Source: Oscheius dolichura
Lineage: Eukaryota > Nematoda > Chromadorea > Rhabditida > Rhabditidae
Length of the DNA: 64,000 bases
Reading direction: 5' to 3'
NCBI GenBank assembly: GCA_932521035.1
Contig: OW051495.1
Span: 7,068,001-7,132,000, forward strand
The stretch's first letter is position 1. The number at the start of each line of letters is the position of its first letter. Of the stretch, positions 46,634 to 57,015 are shown one piece after another. The notes under the pieces are model-generated. The model worked only from the letters and a program-made list of their open reading frames with translations. It searched no databases and was not told where the DNA came from. The position numbers were made by a program, and so were the translations under genes.

Positions 46634-48444
46634 TCAAAGTAAAGCATTTATCTTTTGGTGTACAATTGGAATAACGAATAAAAAAAGGTGAGGAAAGTTC
46701 GGAGAAGACGTAGATATGCGAATTGTAAGAATCCCGGTACTAGAGACGACAGGCAGATACAGACTCGTTGAATTTATCCGTTTTATTCCATCTTCTGGTC
46801 CATAGCTATGGATTGAATTAATTGCACGGTAATCTTCATAAAACTCACGGAAAATTCAGACTCTCTGTGAGACAGGAAAAATAAGAGTCGGCCCCCTCTG
46901 TAGACACTTCAAAGTGCGTTATTTTATTTCCTAAACATTCGTTACTAATTCTCACAAAAGAATGGTGACCTTGAAACATATATGATGTGTTGTATTGTGT
47001 GGGATTGAGCCGTAGTTCGCGGTTTGTATACAGGTTTACTGTAAAAGAAACTGTTCTGATAAAATTGGAAATAACCGTCGAATGTTTCTTTGAACTTCAA
47101 GTTTGCATTCCCATTATACATGACAAATGTGTAGAGAAGCTCGTTGAAGATTATAGGATATGAAACACTGTCACTTCTGGAATAAGACAAGATAGAATTT
47201 ACCACAAATCCAGCCCGCTTCCCGCGTACCTGATAGTGTACAACAGGTTCTGTTGATCGTTTCTCGGGCTTCCTTTGAAAATTAAAAGTGTCGAGTCGGG
47301 CTGAAACGTTAGGTGATAGAATAAACATGTCTGGAGGAATACCGTCATTACCAGTTCCTCCAGGAAATACGCCTGCAATAGGAATCGTTCACGCGCTATA
47401 CTCCTGGTACAGATTGTCAAGCAGAAGGGATTCGTTTCTGCAGAAAGCGAGAACGGACCCCCCAGGGGCAAATCGAATTGATACCCAACATATTTTTCAT
47501 ACTCTAAATGTGTATTTCTTACAGTAGTTGTGATTTCTACCGGAGCGATCCATAAACATGAGCACACATGCCGAAGGTGGCACCAGCCAGACGACGAATA
47601 TGTCGTGGAAGAATTCTGTCTTTAGGTTGGGCATAGTAGTGAAATTGTCTGCTCTTAAACCAGTTCTACTTTTACTACTATTTCAGAAAACTAACATTCC
47701 AATCAGACTTTGTGAAGAGGCCGTCCCATTGAACACGTAAATCTCGGAAATCCGATTTATATCGGGACAAAAACATTGGAAAAGAACCTAAATGAGATTT
47801 TCCATGAGAGGAAGAGGCATCTACCGATGTTTTCACAGAAATCAATACCAAATCAGATGGTTTTTCTGTGGCATAAAATACGGGAGACTCATTTTCTAGA
47901 TCAAATGTTGTCGCAGTCGAAAACGGTACTGTAAGAGATGAAAGAATTCTTTAATATTACTCAGAGTTACATTTCAGTCGGGATGCTGTCAACTCCTCAA
48001 CACGAGCCCGCCTATCATTTCCGTTCTGATCCGGGCAATCTATTCGTAGGTAAAAGACCGGAGGAGGATTTATGCTCCTCATTTGGAAGGAATCCTCCGA
48101 GGAATAAATCCTGGAAAGATTAAATGAAACAGAAACAAAACACCTACTTTGAGATCTTCTTCAGAGAATTTTCTGTTTGATAGGAGCATCCATAAAAGTT
48201 CGACACTACAAAATAGATCTCAATAAAGGAATCATTCGATACTGTAAACTGAAAGAAGGCGTTGAACTGTAACAGAGGGTCCTAATAAAGAATCGCGTAC
48301 CTTCCATTGATATTGTTGTTTCGATGCAAACGATATACCCGTTATTGTGTAATTACCATTATTCAATTCGACGAGACGGTCTTCACCGCTCTCTTCTAAT
48401 GAGATGACCGGAAGAAATGGGAGAAATATGACTGAAAAGTACAT
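46634..48444 (-). CDS. Secreted CUB-like domain protein 1
   Basis: The start is MYFSVIFLPFLPVISLEESG (signal peptide) at 48444, then EDRLVELNNGNYTITGISF and QYQWK, the nematode CUB-like opening. In-phase exons continue FTVSNDSFIEIYF, SNFYGCSYQTENS, DLENESPVFYATEKPSDLVL, ISEIYVFNGTASSQSLIGML, HDIFVVWL and YVGYQFDLPLGGPF. The last exons are NRELRLNPTQYNTSYMFQG, NKITHFEVSTEGADSYF and YGPEDGIKRINSTSLYLPVV, with stop near 46634. The same exon order is found in gene 2 at 55.1-56.9 kb. C. elegans CUB-like proteins are secreted and often respond to infection or stress. Introns are 37-55 nt. It is divergent from receptor A, with about 470 nt between them. Confidence 0.78.
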
Positions 48445-48483
48445 TTCAGTGCAGAGGGAGTCTTTGGTTGATATAAGTTATTT

Positions 48484-48503
48484 GATGCAGGTGGTTTTCT
48501 CAA
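48484..48503. promoter_or_regulatory. Conserved CAGGTG motif between CUB-like 1 and receptor A
   Basis: GATGCAGGTGGTTTTCTCAA lies 40 nt upstream of the CUB-like start and has close counterparts at 56974-56993 (other divergent pair) and before receptors B and C. It includes an E-box-like CAGGTG. Confidence 0.45.
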
Positions 48504-48916
48504 ATGAAGTGACGTCATCTCCAGGATATAGTCAATAAATTCTTTATTTACTATCATATCAAAGAAATGACAAAAGTCAACAATAAAGCCGAATAGGTGA
48601 TCTAGTGAGGAGGGAAGGAGGTAATACCAAAAGGTAACAAGTTCCGCAGTTGCATCTCCTCTTCTCAGCGGAAAGTCTGAAATCCGAAGGCACGAGGAGT
48701 CACCATAGCAAGCTGTTCTTGCCTCGGAACTCCTAAAGTAGACAAGCATCAATCTTTAGGGCTTACCTGTTCTCATGTTTCATTTATGGGCTTTTGCCCT
48801 TATGGGAGCGCCGCCACCTGTCCCCATCCGACTCTTCCTCCACGCCCCTCCCAGACGTGAGAGGGGCGGTCAGCGCTGAGAGCTCTAGAGGATTCTGACA
48901 AACGGTCAGAACATAC

Positions 48917-50316
48917 ATGCCTATGGAAACTCTTTCTAATGCTGCAAATGTTATTGGGCAAACGGCGGATACTTTGATGTGTGAAGCATGTTTTACAAAT
49001 CTTAAATCCGAGTGTGCCCGATACGTGACAGATGCGTACTTGTCGGCCAGTTACTTTTACGTCTGCTCTATCTTCATAGCTCTCTTTCTGAATGTGTTCG
49101 TCATTTCCCTGTATGTCCGTGGATTTCACGAGTTTAATAAGAAGGTCAGGCTTTTATCTTCGGCTTTTATGATACAACTCAATGTTTTTAGCTGGTGTTC
49201 TATTGGCTGACCTTTCAGTTACTGGCAGCCAATGTGCTCTACTGCGTGGGACAATTTTTAGTCGAGACACACTTACCATTTTTGCCAGCTCTTCCGGATT
49301 TGACAAAGATAGATATTATTTTAGGAGAGTTGCTGATTACCTTTCTTTTAGTGTTTCTCTCTAATACGTTCAATCAGATGCACAATATGAGCAAATTGAT
49401 AGTCAATTTCTACACACAAATACTGCCACTTGGGTCAGTCGCTCTGGCTCTGCATCGCTTAAGGGTGTTCGTCTTTAGCAGCTCCAGGATTTCCGAAGGG
49501 TAAAATGCCATCGGCTAATTGACTGCTGATTACAGTTCCTTTATGACTGCAGTTGTTGTCGTACTGTGGCTTCTGATCATTCCTATGGCTGTCATATTGA
49601 CGACGTTTGACTGTCTCTATCATTTTAAAAGCAATGAAGACGGAATCCGGAATATTGGTCTTTACAGCTTTGCCTGCGGTTCGCCTGATAATTCGACTAT
49701 CTTTGATAGCTGGATTCGACAGGTAATTTCTTCTCCGACTGGAAGTACAGGTATTCGCAGCCGAGCAGCTGGCAGTGCCCTGTCTAGACCTCATGATTTA
49801 TATAATTATTATCGTCCATTTGATTGTTACTAAAGGATTTCACCTTTCGCAAAAAGCATCTTACGTCCTTCTTATTCCACCGTTCTCTCTTACTGTATCA
49901 CGGTTCTTCTCGATTCTTCGTTTCCAGGGTTCTTCCGTGTTGGGAATTTTCTTCTTGACCTCCAAGATGAAGATGAGTTCCGCGTTGGTTGCAAAACGGA
50001 TCATTAATATTGTATTCCTTCCTGCTTATTTTAGTTCAAATGGTGTCATTTCCAGGTGGACATGGTGGCGGCGTCACTTATCCCCGTTATAGTGTTCGTG
50101 ACAAATAAAGAAGTACGACAGATGTTACCCTGTTGGAAAAGGAAACGGACGGTTATACCTAACATGCTATTTCTATATCCATCACAAAATCTTGGCAGTT
50201 CTGCAAGAATGTGAGATACTTTTAAAAAAAACAAGTTCTCTCTTTTTAGGGACAAACGGAAGTCAGACGTGTTGTCGCATGTAAGCGGCATTCAGCAACA
50301 GTTTCATCATCATTAG
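48917..50316 (+). CDS. 7TM receptor A, nematode chemoreceptor-like, unassigned class
   Basis: The start is MPMETLSNAANVIG. The N-terminus has CEACFTNLKSECARYV before TM1 (YFYVCSIFIALFLNVFVISL). Then come VFYWLTFQLLAANVLYCVGQ, NFYTQILPLGSVALALHRL, VVVVLWLLIIPMAVILTTFD, FACGS, AAEQLAVPCLDLMIYIIIIV and KGFHLSQKASYVLLIPPFS. After further exons the tail ends in MVAASLIPVIVFVTNKEVRQ, KSDVLSHVSGIQQQFHHH, stop 50314-50316. The second intron position of B and D is read through here: the donor is AT instead of GT and a 1-nt deletion upstream keeps the frame open. It contains a 28-nt intron at 49723-49750. It is one of four related copies (A-D); I could not assign a named Sr class. Confidence 0.7.
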
Positions 50317-50682
50317 GAGGCGAAGAAGATTCCTTTGCCAAATTAATATTAGTAGTTGTTTTAATATGCTTTTTGTTATCAAAAGTAATATTTTAAAACG
50401 AACGAATGAGAGAACTGGATGGCTATCAGTTTACGGTTATTTCCTGTAACCGACCTGTCTCCAAGCTGAACATTTCTATTGGTCTTGTCGAAAACAGAGC
50501 CGGCTCTTCATTTCAAGTTCTAATCGCTGCATGGGCGGCTGCTGGTCTTTTCTACTGCTACTTCTCCCGACAGTAGACACTACAACGTCAACCTGACGGA
50601 TTATCTATGCGGAGTCCTTCCCAGAGGTGGAGACTGGACCCCCTTGGCTCTGTCTCCACATCGTCTACCGCTTTATCATAGG

Positions 50683-50706
50683 ACCGTCCCCGGGAGGGGG
50701 GACGGT
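50683..50706. repeat. GC-rich inverted repeat
   Basis: ACCGTCCCC, six-base spacer, GGGGACGGT: nine-base perfect arms, in an intergenic stretch that is more GC-rich than its surroundings. Confidence 0.6.
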
Positions 50707-50860
50707 TCACTCAGCTTCCCACTACCGTCCAACGTCAACACATTCATAAGACGACGAGAATCCGCCACATAGCGGTCAGTATATCATAATTGTGATGTGT
50801 GCAAATAAAGAATTGGAATTAAAAATTAGCTTTTCCGCGAGTCCATGGAGTTCGCAGTCG

Positions 50861-50866
50861 CAGGTG
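50861..50866 (+). promoter_or_regulatory. CAGGTG motif upstream of receptor B
   Basis: CGCAGGTGATTTCCTTGG context, similar to the motif at the CUB/receptor divergent regions. It lies 60 nt before the start codon. Confidence 0.4.
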
Positions 50867-50920
50867 ATTTCCTTGGAGCCTTCACTTTCTCAGCCACTTT
50901 GTGCTCTCCGCTGATCCGTC

Positions 50921-52330
50921 ATGGAAACAACTACACCCTACGATGATATGTGGATTCTTAGACTAGGACAAGAAACTTTCGATATGGAATCATGTTATTT
51001 TACTTTGAAAAACGAGTGCAGTGACGTCGAAACACCTCTGTACTGGGCAATGAGCTATGCATTTGTCGGGGTTCTATTCATAGCCTTCTTTTTTAATCTC
51101 TTTGTCATGTCACTGTATATACGGGGTCATCATGAATTTAAAAGGGTTCGTTTTGTCTCTAAAATATCAAGAGGAATTGTTTAGATGGTGTTCTACTGGC
51201 TAACCTTCCAATTGCTGACAGCCAACTTGATCTATTGTGTGGGGCAGTTCTTGAGTAGAGACACACTAACAATCTTTTCCAAGACATCTCCATTTGACCG
51301 AAGTGTTCTCACTGTGGGCCACACATAATCTCTTTTTCAGCTTTTCTATCCGGCACTTACAATCGAATGCACGCTGCCAGCAAATTTATTTCCAATTTCT
51401 ATACCCAAATATTGCCACTTGGAATAGTAGCCCTGGCTTTTCACAGATTTGGTATATTCGTATTAAAATGGTCTAGGATTTCAGAAAGGTAAGAACGGTC
51501 ATAATTTTAGACGATCTGGTTCCAGCCACTTCATGACCGCGGTAGTTGTCATATTGTGGCTTCTGATTATCCCCATGACCGTAATATTAACAACATTTGA
51601 TTGTATATATCATTTTGTCAGCCAAAAAGAGGATCTCTCTATTCCGCGTGGCTCCTTCAACTTCTCCTGTGGATCAACTGAAAGCCCCGCTGTCCTGGAG
51701 AGCTGGGTCCGACAGGTTAATTGTCTCCTCATCGGATATTAACGAGTTCCTGAAGATATTCGAGGCCGAACAGCTGGTCGTGCCCTGTCTCGATCTTTTG
51801 ATATACTTAATTATTATCGTTCATTTATTCGTCACCAGAGGCTTTCGTGTCTCACAAAAAGCATCGCCCTTCCTGCTCATACCGCCCTTTTTACTCTTCA
51901 CCGTTGTAGAGGTTACCGTAACTTTCCCTTTTCCAAATTGTAACTGTTCAGGGTTCTTCCGTCTTGGGAATTTTCGTGTTGACCACTAAAATGGACCTGA
52001 TCTCCGCTTTGGTAGCCAAAAGAATAATCAATATCGTATTCCTTTCCCCTTATTTAAAATCGTATCATTTCCAGGTGGATATGGTGGCAGCGACGCTGAT
52101 TCCAATTATAGTGCTCGCCACGAATAAAGATGTCAAACAGATGTTGCCCGGCTGTAAAAGAAAGCGAGCTGTCATCCCCAATTTACTATTTCTACCTCAT
52201 CAAAACCAAGGGAGCTCTGGCAGAATGCGAGCGGACCTCATCAAACTAACTACCATCTTTTAGGGACAGGCGGAAATCAGACGTGTTGTCACACGTAAGC
52301 GGCGTTCAGCAACAATTACATCACCAATAG
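50921..52330 (+). CDS. 7TM receptor B, nematode chemoreceptor-like, unassigned class
   Basis: The start is METTTPYDDMWILR, then FDMESCYFTLKNECSDVET before TM1. It has the reference exon structure for this family: VFYWLTFQLLTANLIYCVGQ then FLSRDTLTIFSKTSPFDR, a GT-AG intron, then FLSGTYNRMHAASKF and NFYTQILPLGIVALAFHRFG. Further segments are VVILWLLIIPMTVILTTFD, EAEQLVVPCLDLLIYLIIIV, PPFLLFTVVEVT, SSVLGIFVLTTKM, MVAATLIPIIVLATNKDVKQ and the tail KSDVLSHVSGVQQQLHHQ, stop 52328-52330. The last intron (52227-52263) has a GC donor where copy A has GT. It appears intact. Confidence 0.75.
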
Positions 52331-52743
52331 CAAAAACAGGAACTTGTGTTAGCTTCCTATCGGCTGCAAATTCGGGGCAAAGTTGTATTTGCGAGCACAA
52401 TCATACAAATAAATATTTTAGACATTGGGTCGTCGTAGAGAACCAACAAGGAATTATCAACATCCCGACTGATATACTGTTTAAATAAATTAATTCCTAC
52501 TAATTTCGGGTTCCTATTATTTCACGTTGTCCATAGAAGGTGTTTTCAGTGGGACAGAAGACGGAAGACCCTTGTACCGTTCTTATTTCGCGTAGGTAGT
52601 GGCACTGCTATAAATGAACAAATAAGAGTGTATATAGATGGGTTCTTATTTGTAGGTATGCAGGAACTCCGTCTTGATTATTCTCAGGTGGTACCTCGGA
52701 ACCCAGACTTTCTCAATCGCATTGTGCTATCAGAGGGTACTTC
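52331..52743. other. Intergenic, receptor B to C
   Basis: No gene. It contains the CAGGTG at 52685-52690, 59 nt before receptor C. Confidence 0.45.
52685..52690 (+). promoter_or_regulatory. CAGGTG motif upstream of receptor C
   Basis: TTCTCAGGTGGTACCTCGG context, less similar than the other three. It lies at the same distance from the start codon as in copy B. Confidence 0.35.
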
Positions 52744-55015
52744 ATGGCCGTGGCAACTCGACCACCTGATACCTTAAATCTTCCTACGCCAGGCGTCGAA
52801 AATTTCGATATGGAAACATGTTTTACGAGATATAAAAATGCGTGTGTTGACGCGGAAACACCTTTCTATCAGATGATCAGCTATCTATTCGTCTGCTTCC
52901 TTTTCATTGCCTTTCTCTTAAATCTATCCGTCATCTTGCTCTATTTACAAGGAATCCGAGAGGTTAAAAAGGTCTGGATCACCTTTTCTTAGTTGAATGA
53001 GTTCAGATAGTGTTCTACTGGCTGACCTTCCAGTTGCTGGCAGCCAACCTTCTCTACAGTTTATCAGTAGAGACACACTTACCGTTTTTGCCAGCTCTTA
53101 CGGATTTCACAAAGGTAGTCAGCCCATTTCCCGATCCACCTCTTTGTTCCCAGTCTATGCTAGGCATGGACTGGAAATGTAGGCTCTCATCCTTTATTTC
53201 AGCTTTTGTAACCGGCGCATTCAACCAATTTCACAGTGTAAGCAAATGGATTGTCAATTTCTACACCCAAATCGTGCCGTTCGGCATAATCGCTCTGGCT
53301 CTTCACAGATTTGCCATTTTTGTCTTGAATCGGTCCAGAATTACCGAAATGTAAAATGCCATCAAGTAATTGTTGACTGCTAGCTGGTTACAGTTACTTT
53401 ATGACTGGCGTTGCTGTTGTACAGTGGTTTCTGATCATTCCTATGACTATAACATTGACCACATTCGACTGTATCACTTTATTAGTCACCAGGACAATAG
53501 TGTCGGCTCGTACAGCTTCGCCTGCGGTTCTTCTGGGACTCCGTCTGTGTTGGAAACCTGGATCCAACAGGTTAGTTCCTTTTCTTTTTCAATATAGTGA
53601 TATCACGTGAATATATTCGACGCCGAGCAACTGGTTATACCCTGTCTCGATCTACTAATTTACACCCCCCCCCCCCCCCTAAGCCTAAGCCTAAGTTTTG
53701 TCGAAATTTGGTCAACCTTAATCCCTTAAGCCTAAGTTTTGTCGAAATTTGGTCAACCTTAATCCCTTAAGCCTAAGTTTTGTCGAAATTTGGTCAACCT
53801 TAATCCCCTTAATCCCTTAAGCCTAAGTTTTGTCGAAATTTGGTCAACCTTAATCCCTTAAGCCTAAGTTTTGTCGAAATTTGGTCAACCTTAATCCCCT
53901 TAATCCCTTAAGCCTAAGTTTTGTCGAAATTTGGTCAACCTTAATCCCTTAAGCCTAAGTTTTGTCGAAATTTGGTCAACCTTAATCCCTTAAGCCTAAG
54001 TTTTGTCGAAATTTGGTCAACCTTAATCCCCTAAGCCTAAGTTTTGTCGAAATTTGGTCAACCTTAATCCCTTAAGCCTAAGTTTTGTCGAAATTTGGTC
54101 AACCTTAATCCCTTAAGCCTAAGTTTTGTCGAAATTTGGTCAACCTTAATCCCCTTAATCCCTTAAGCCTAAGTTTTGTCGAAATTTGGTCAACCTTAAT
54201 CCCTTAATCCCCTAAGCCTAAGTTTTGTCGAAATTTGGTCAACCTTAATCCCTTAAGCCTAAGTTTTGTCGAAATTTGGTCAACCTTAATCCCCTTAATC
54301 CCTTAAGCCTAAGTTTTGTCGAAATTTGGTCAACCTTAATCCCTTAAGCCTAAGTTTTGTCGAAATTTGGTCAACCTTAATCCCTTAAGCCTAAGTTTTG
54401 TCGAAATTTGGTCAACCTTAATCCCCTTACAGGTATTCGCAGCCGAGCAGCTGGCAGTGCCCTGTCTAGACGTCATGATTTATATAATTATCATCATCCA
54501 TTTGATCGTTACTAAAGGTTTTCACCTTTCGCAAAAAGCATCTTGCGTCCTTATTCCACCGTTCTGCCTCTTCATCGCTGTCGAGGTTACTTACGACTCT
54601 TCAAGAGTTCTCGTTTTTAGAGTTCGTCAGTCACGGGGATTTTCATCTTGACCACTAGAATGGAAGTAACTTCCGCGTTGGTTGTAAAACGGATCATAAA
54701 TATTGTAGCCCTTCCCGTATGAAAGATTAAACGGTAGCATTTCCAGCTGGACATGGTGGCGGCGTCACTTATTCCAGTAATAGTGTTCGCCACGAATAAA
54801 GAAGTTCGACAGTTGCCCGTTTGCAGAAGAAAACGAATCGTCACACCCACCCTGCATTTCCTGTCTCCATCTCAACATTTAGGAAGCTTCGCAAATGTGT
54901 GGGTGCAAAAAGAAAGTGTAAACACAAGGTTTAACCAGGTTTCAGGGAGAGACGAAAATCGGACGTCTTCTCAAATGTGAGCAGCATTCAACAGCAATTT
55001 ATCCGTCGAGCATAG
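52744..55015 (+). CDS. 7TM receptor C, chimeric copy with telomere-like satellite in an intron
   Basis: The start is MAVATRPPDTLNLPT, then FDMETCFTRYKNACVDAET and TM1. The 5' half runs VFYWLTFQLLAANLLYS, NFYTQIVPFGIIALALHRFA, QWFLIIPMTITLTTFDC and FACGSSGTPSVLETWIQQ. At 53574 an intron begins that contains a mutated exon start (FDAEQLVIPCLDLLIY, B-like), a C15 run and 17 satellite units. The acceptor CCCCTTACAG at 54430 leads to a second, A-like version of the same exon (VFAAEQLAVPCLDVMIYIII). The rest follows: HLSQKASCVLIPPFCLFIAV, ILTTRMEVTSALVVKRIINI, MVAASLIPVIVFATNKEVRQ and a tail with RRKSDVFSNVSSIQQQF. Like copy A it stays open through the second intron position. It may be a functional chimera or a pseudogene. 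Confidence 0.6.
53656..54428 (+). repeat. Satellite array, 17 units of 41/50 bp, with telomere-like start
   Basis: It begins with C15 and then TAAGCCTAAGCCTAAG, the complement of nematode telomere repeat TTAGGC. Units then contain CCTAAGTTTTGTCGAAATTT and GGTCAACCTTAATCCC. I count 17 copies of GTCGAAATTTGG. Most spacings are 41 nt; five are about 50 nt because of an extra CTTAATCCC. Units are almost identical, implying recent amplification or homogenisation. It ends directly at a CCCCTTACAG splice acceptor. Confidence 0.95.
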
Positions 55016-55085
55016 AAGGAGACCGTATCCCAGCAGCCAACCTAGTGGCTGATAGTCGGTTAAATAAAACAATTCCAACCCCAAT

Positions 55086-56922
55086 TTAGTATTGTTTACT
55101 GACTAATAAATTAGCTAAAGGTAAAAAGAACCCGTGATACAAAAACATAGTAGAAGAAACAGACGAAATGTTGATTGTAACCACTCCATTGACAGATACC
55201 GATGGTATATACAGGCGCGACGAATTGTACTGTATAACTCCATCTCTCGGGCCGTATCTGAAAAATAAGAGAGCTGCTTATTCAGGAAGATGATACTTAC
55301 GAGAACATGCTCGCATCCGGTTGGATAGAGAACCCCGAGCCGGGTCCTTCGCAAGAGATGTTGAAGTAAGTTGTCTTATTGCCTAAAGATTCTCTTGTAA
55401 CTTTCAGAAAAATCCGAACCTTGAAACATATAACCTGTTATGTATCCTTCGGGAGTAATACGTAGTTCTCGGTCAGTGAATTTATCTACTGGAAAACAAC
55501 TCTATCCTTGTAAAACTGAAGTCACCGTTGAAGGTTTCCGTAAACTGCAATGTTGTGCTCCCATTGTACAGTACGAAGGTGTAGACGAGCCCGTTAAAAA
55601 TCAAAGGGTATGTGATATTAGTGCTATCGCTTCTGTAATAAGATTATTATACTCAATCTGTTTGGAGAGTGAAAGCAAAAACAGGCCATTTCAGTCCGAA
55701 TGCTCATACCTAACGGCATATAGCAAGGTTCTATTATCATTCGTCGGTGCCCCTTTGAAAATATACAGCGTCGATCCGGGCTAAAACATCAAATTCAGAT
55801 GGAACAATGCTTACGAGATACCGGAACTGTTATTTCTTCGAGGAAGAATGACTTTAGCAAAAAAGACTCATACGCTCCATTGCGAGCATTGATAGACAAT
55901 GCGTGGAGTTTTGTTTCTGCCGAAAGGGGAACTGGATCAGAAGGTGTGAAAGTTAGCTGATACTCTCCGTATTTTTCATATTCTAAACGTGAAATACTCT
56001 CCTATATATTCTAAATGGGAAATACTCTCCTATTCTGAAACCCACCGGAACCGTCGATAAACATCATGATACATGATTTAGTCTTCTCCAACCACACGAC
56101 GAAGATGTCGTGGTTGAACACCGTCGGCTGTGTGTAGTTCTTTGCTCTGAATCGTTTTTTTTCTCATTTTGAACAGAACTAACGTTCCAATGAGACTTTG
56201 CGAAGTTGCCGTTCCGTTAAAAAGATAGATCTCGGCCAGCCGGTCCGTCAAACCACAGAGGTGTTGAAATACGACCTAGTTATGAAGAAAGGATAAGAAA
56301 TTTGAAGGGATACCGAGGCTTTCACCGGAACCAAAATAACTTCGGTTGGTTTTTCAATGGAATAGAGAATCGGCGATTCAGTGGCTATGTCTAGTTTTGT
56401 CGCTGTCGAGAATGGTACTACAAGAAATCAACGAAAGGGAAAGAGAACTTACACTTTAGTCTGGATACAGACACTTCTACAATACGGGCCAGTTCGTTGT
56501 TGTTCTGATAATTCATATTGGTTTCTGTGAAATACCATCGTAGATAATACACTGGTGGAGGTGCCACGGCTTGTTCGCTGGTTACAAGCCCCTGAGGCCC
56601 GCTAGAGGCTGAAATTGGGAAGAGCAAAAAGTAGAACTTACATTGTGACTTTCCCTACGAAATTTTCCATCTGATACCAGCATTCGTAGAAATTAGCCAC
56701 TTCGAAGTGCACATCCATAAAAGAATCATTGGATACGGTGAACTGGAAGAATAAAAAGGCGGAAATAAGGCCACTTACCTTCCATTCGCAGCTTTGATTC
56801 AAATAAAAAACGGCCTGGTTTATTGTAAAATTACCTTTATCTAGATCGATAACCCTATCTTCACATTTTTCTGCTGATGAAATGAAATGTGGAAATAGAA
56901 GAAACAAGAGGAAAGAGTACAT
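55086..56922 (-). CDS. Secreted CUB-like domain protein 2
   Basis: The start is MYSFLLFLLFPHFISS (signal peptide) at 56922, then AEKCEDRVIDLDKGNFTI and NQSCEWK. Exons match gene 1 one for one: FTVSNDSFMDVHFEVANF, APPPVYYLRWYF, ATESPILYSIEKPTEVIL, LAEIYLFNGTATSQSLIGTL, FTDRELRITPEGYITGYMFQ, then NKTTYFNISCEGPGSGF and YGPRDGVIQYNSSRLYIPSV, ending VSKQY with stop near 55086. A 37-nt intron after YMFQ removes what first looks like a frameshift. The predicted protein is secreted and possibly stress- or pathogen-responsive, as for the family. It is divergent from receptor D, with start codons 94 nt apart. Confidence 0.78.
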
Positions 56923-56973
56923 ATGTGTTTCCGATCTATGTTGAAGTAAGCCAGTCAAGTATGATGATTATCC

Positions 56974-56993
56974 GATGCAGGTGATTTTCTCAA
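56974..56993. promoter_or_regulatory. Conserved CAGGTG motif between CUB-like 2 and receptor D
   Basis: GATGCAGGTGATTTTCTCAA, 18 of 20 bases or better shared with 48484-48503. It lies in the 93-nt gap between two divergent start codons. Confidence 0.5.
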
Positions 56994-57015
56994 TGGCAGT
57001 TATTTTATACCCCTG

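Larger units (their letters stand above)
50317..50920. other. Intergenic, receptor A to B
   Basis: No gene. It contains a GC-rich hairpin at 50683-50706 and the CAGGTG motif at about 50861. Confidence 0.5.

Noticed and set aside
53656-54428. CRISPR array
   Set aside because: The units are contiguous without variable spacers, and the sequence is eukaryotic. It is a tandem satellite.
55360-55450. Apparent 2-nt frameshift in CUB-like gene 2 after YMFQG
   Set aside because: A 37-nt GT-AG intron here restores the frame (QG then NKTTYF), and gene 1 has an intron at the same place.
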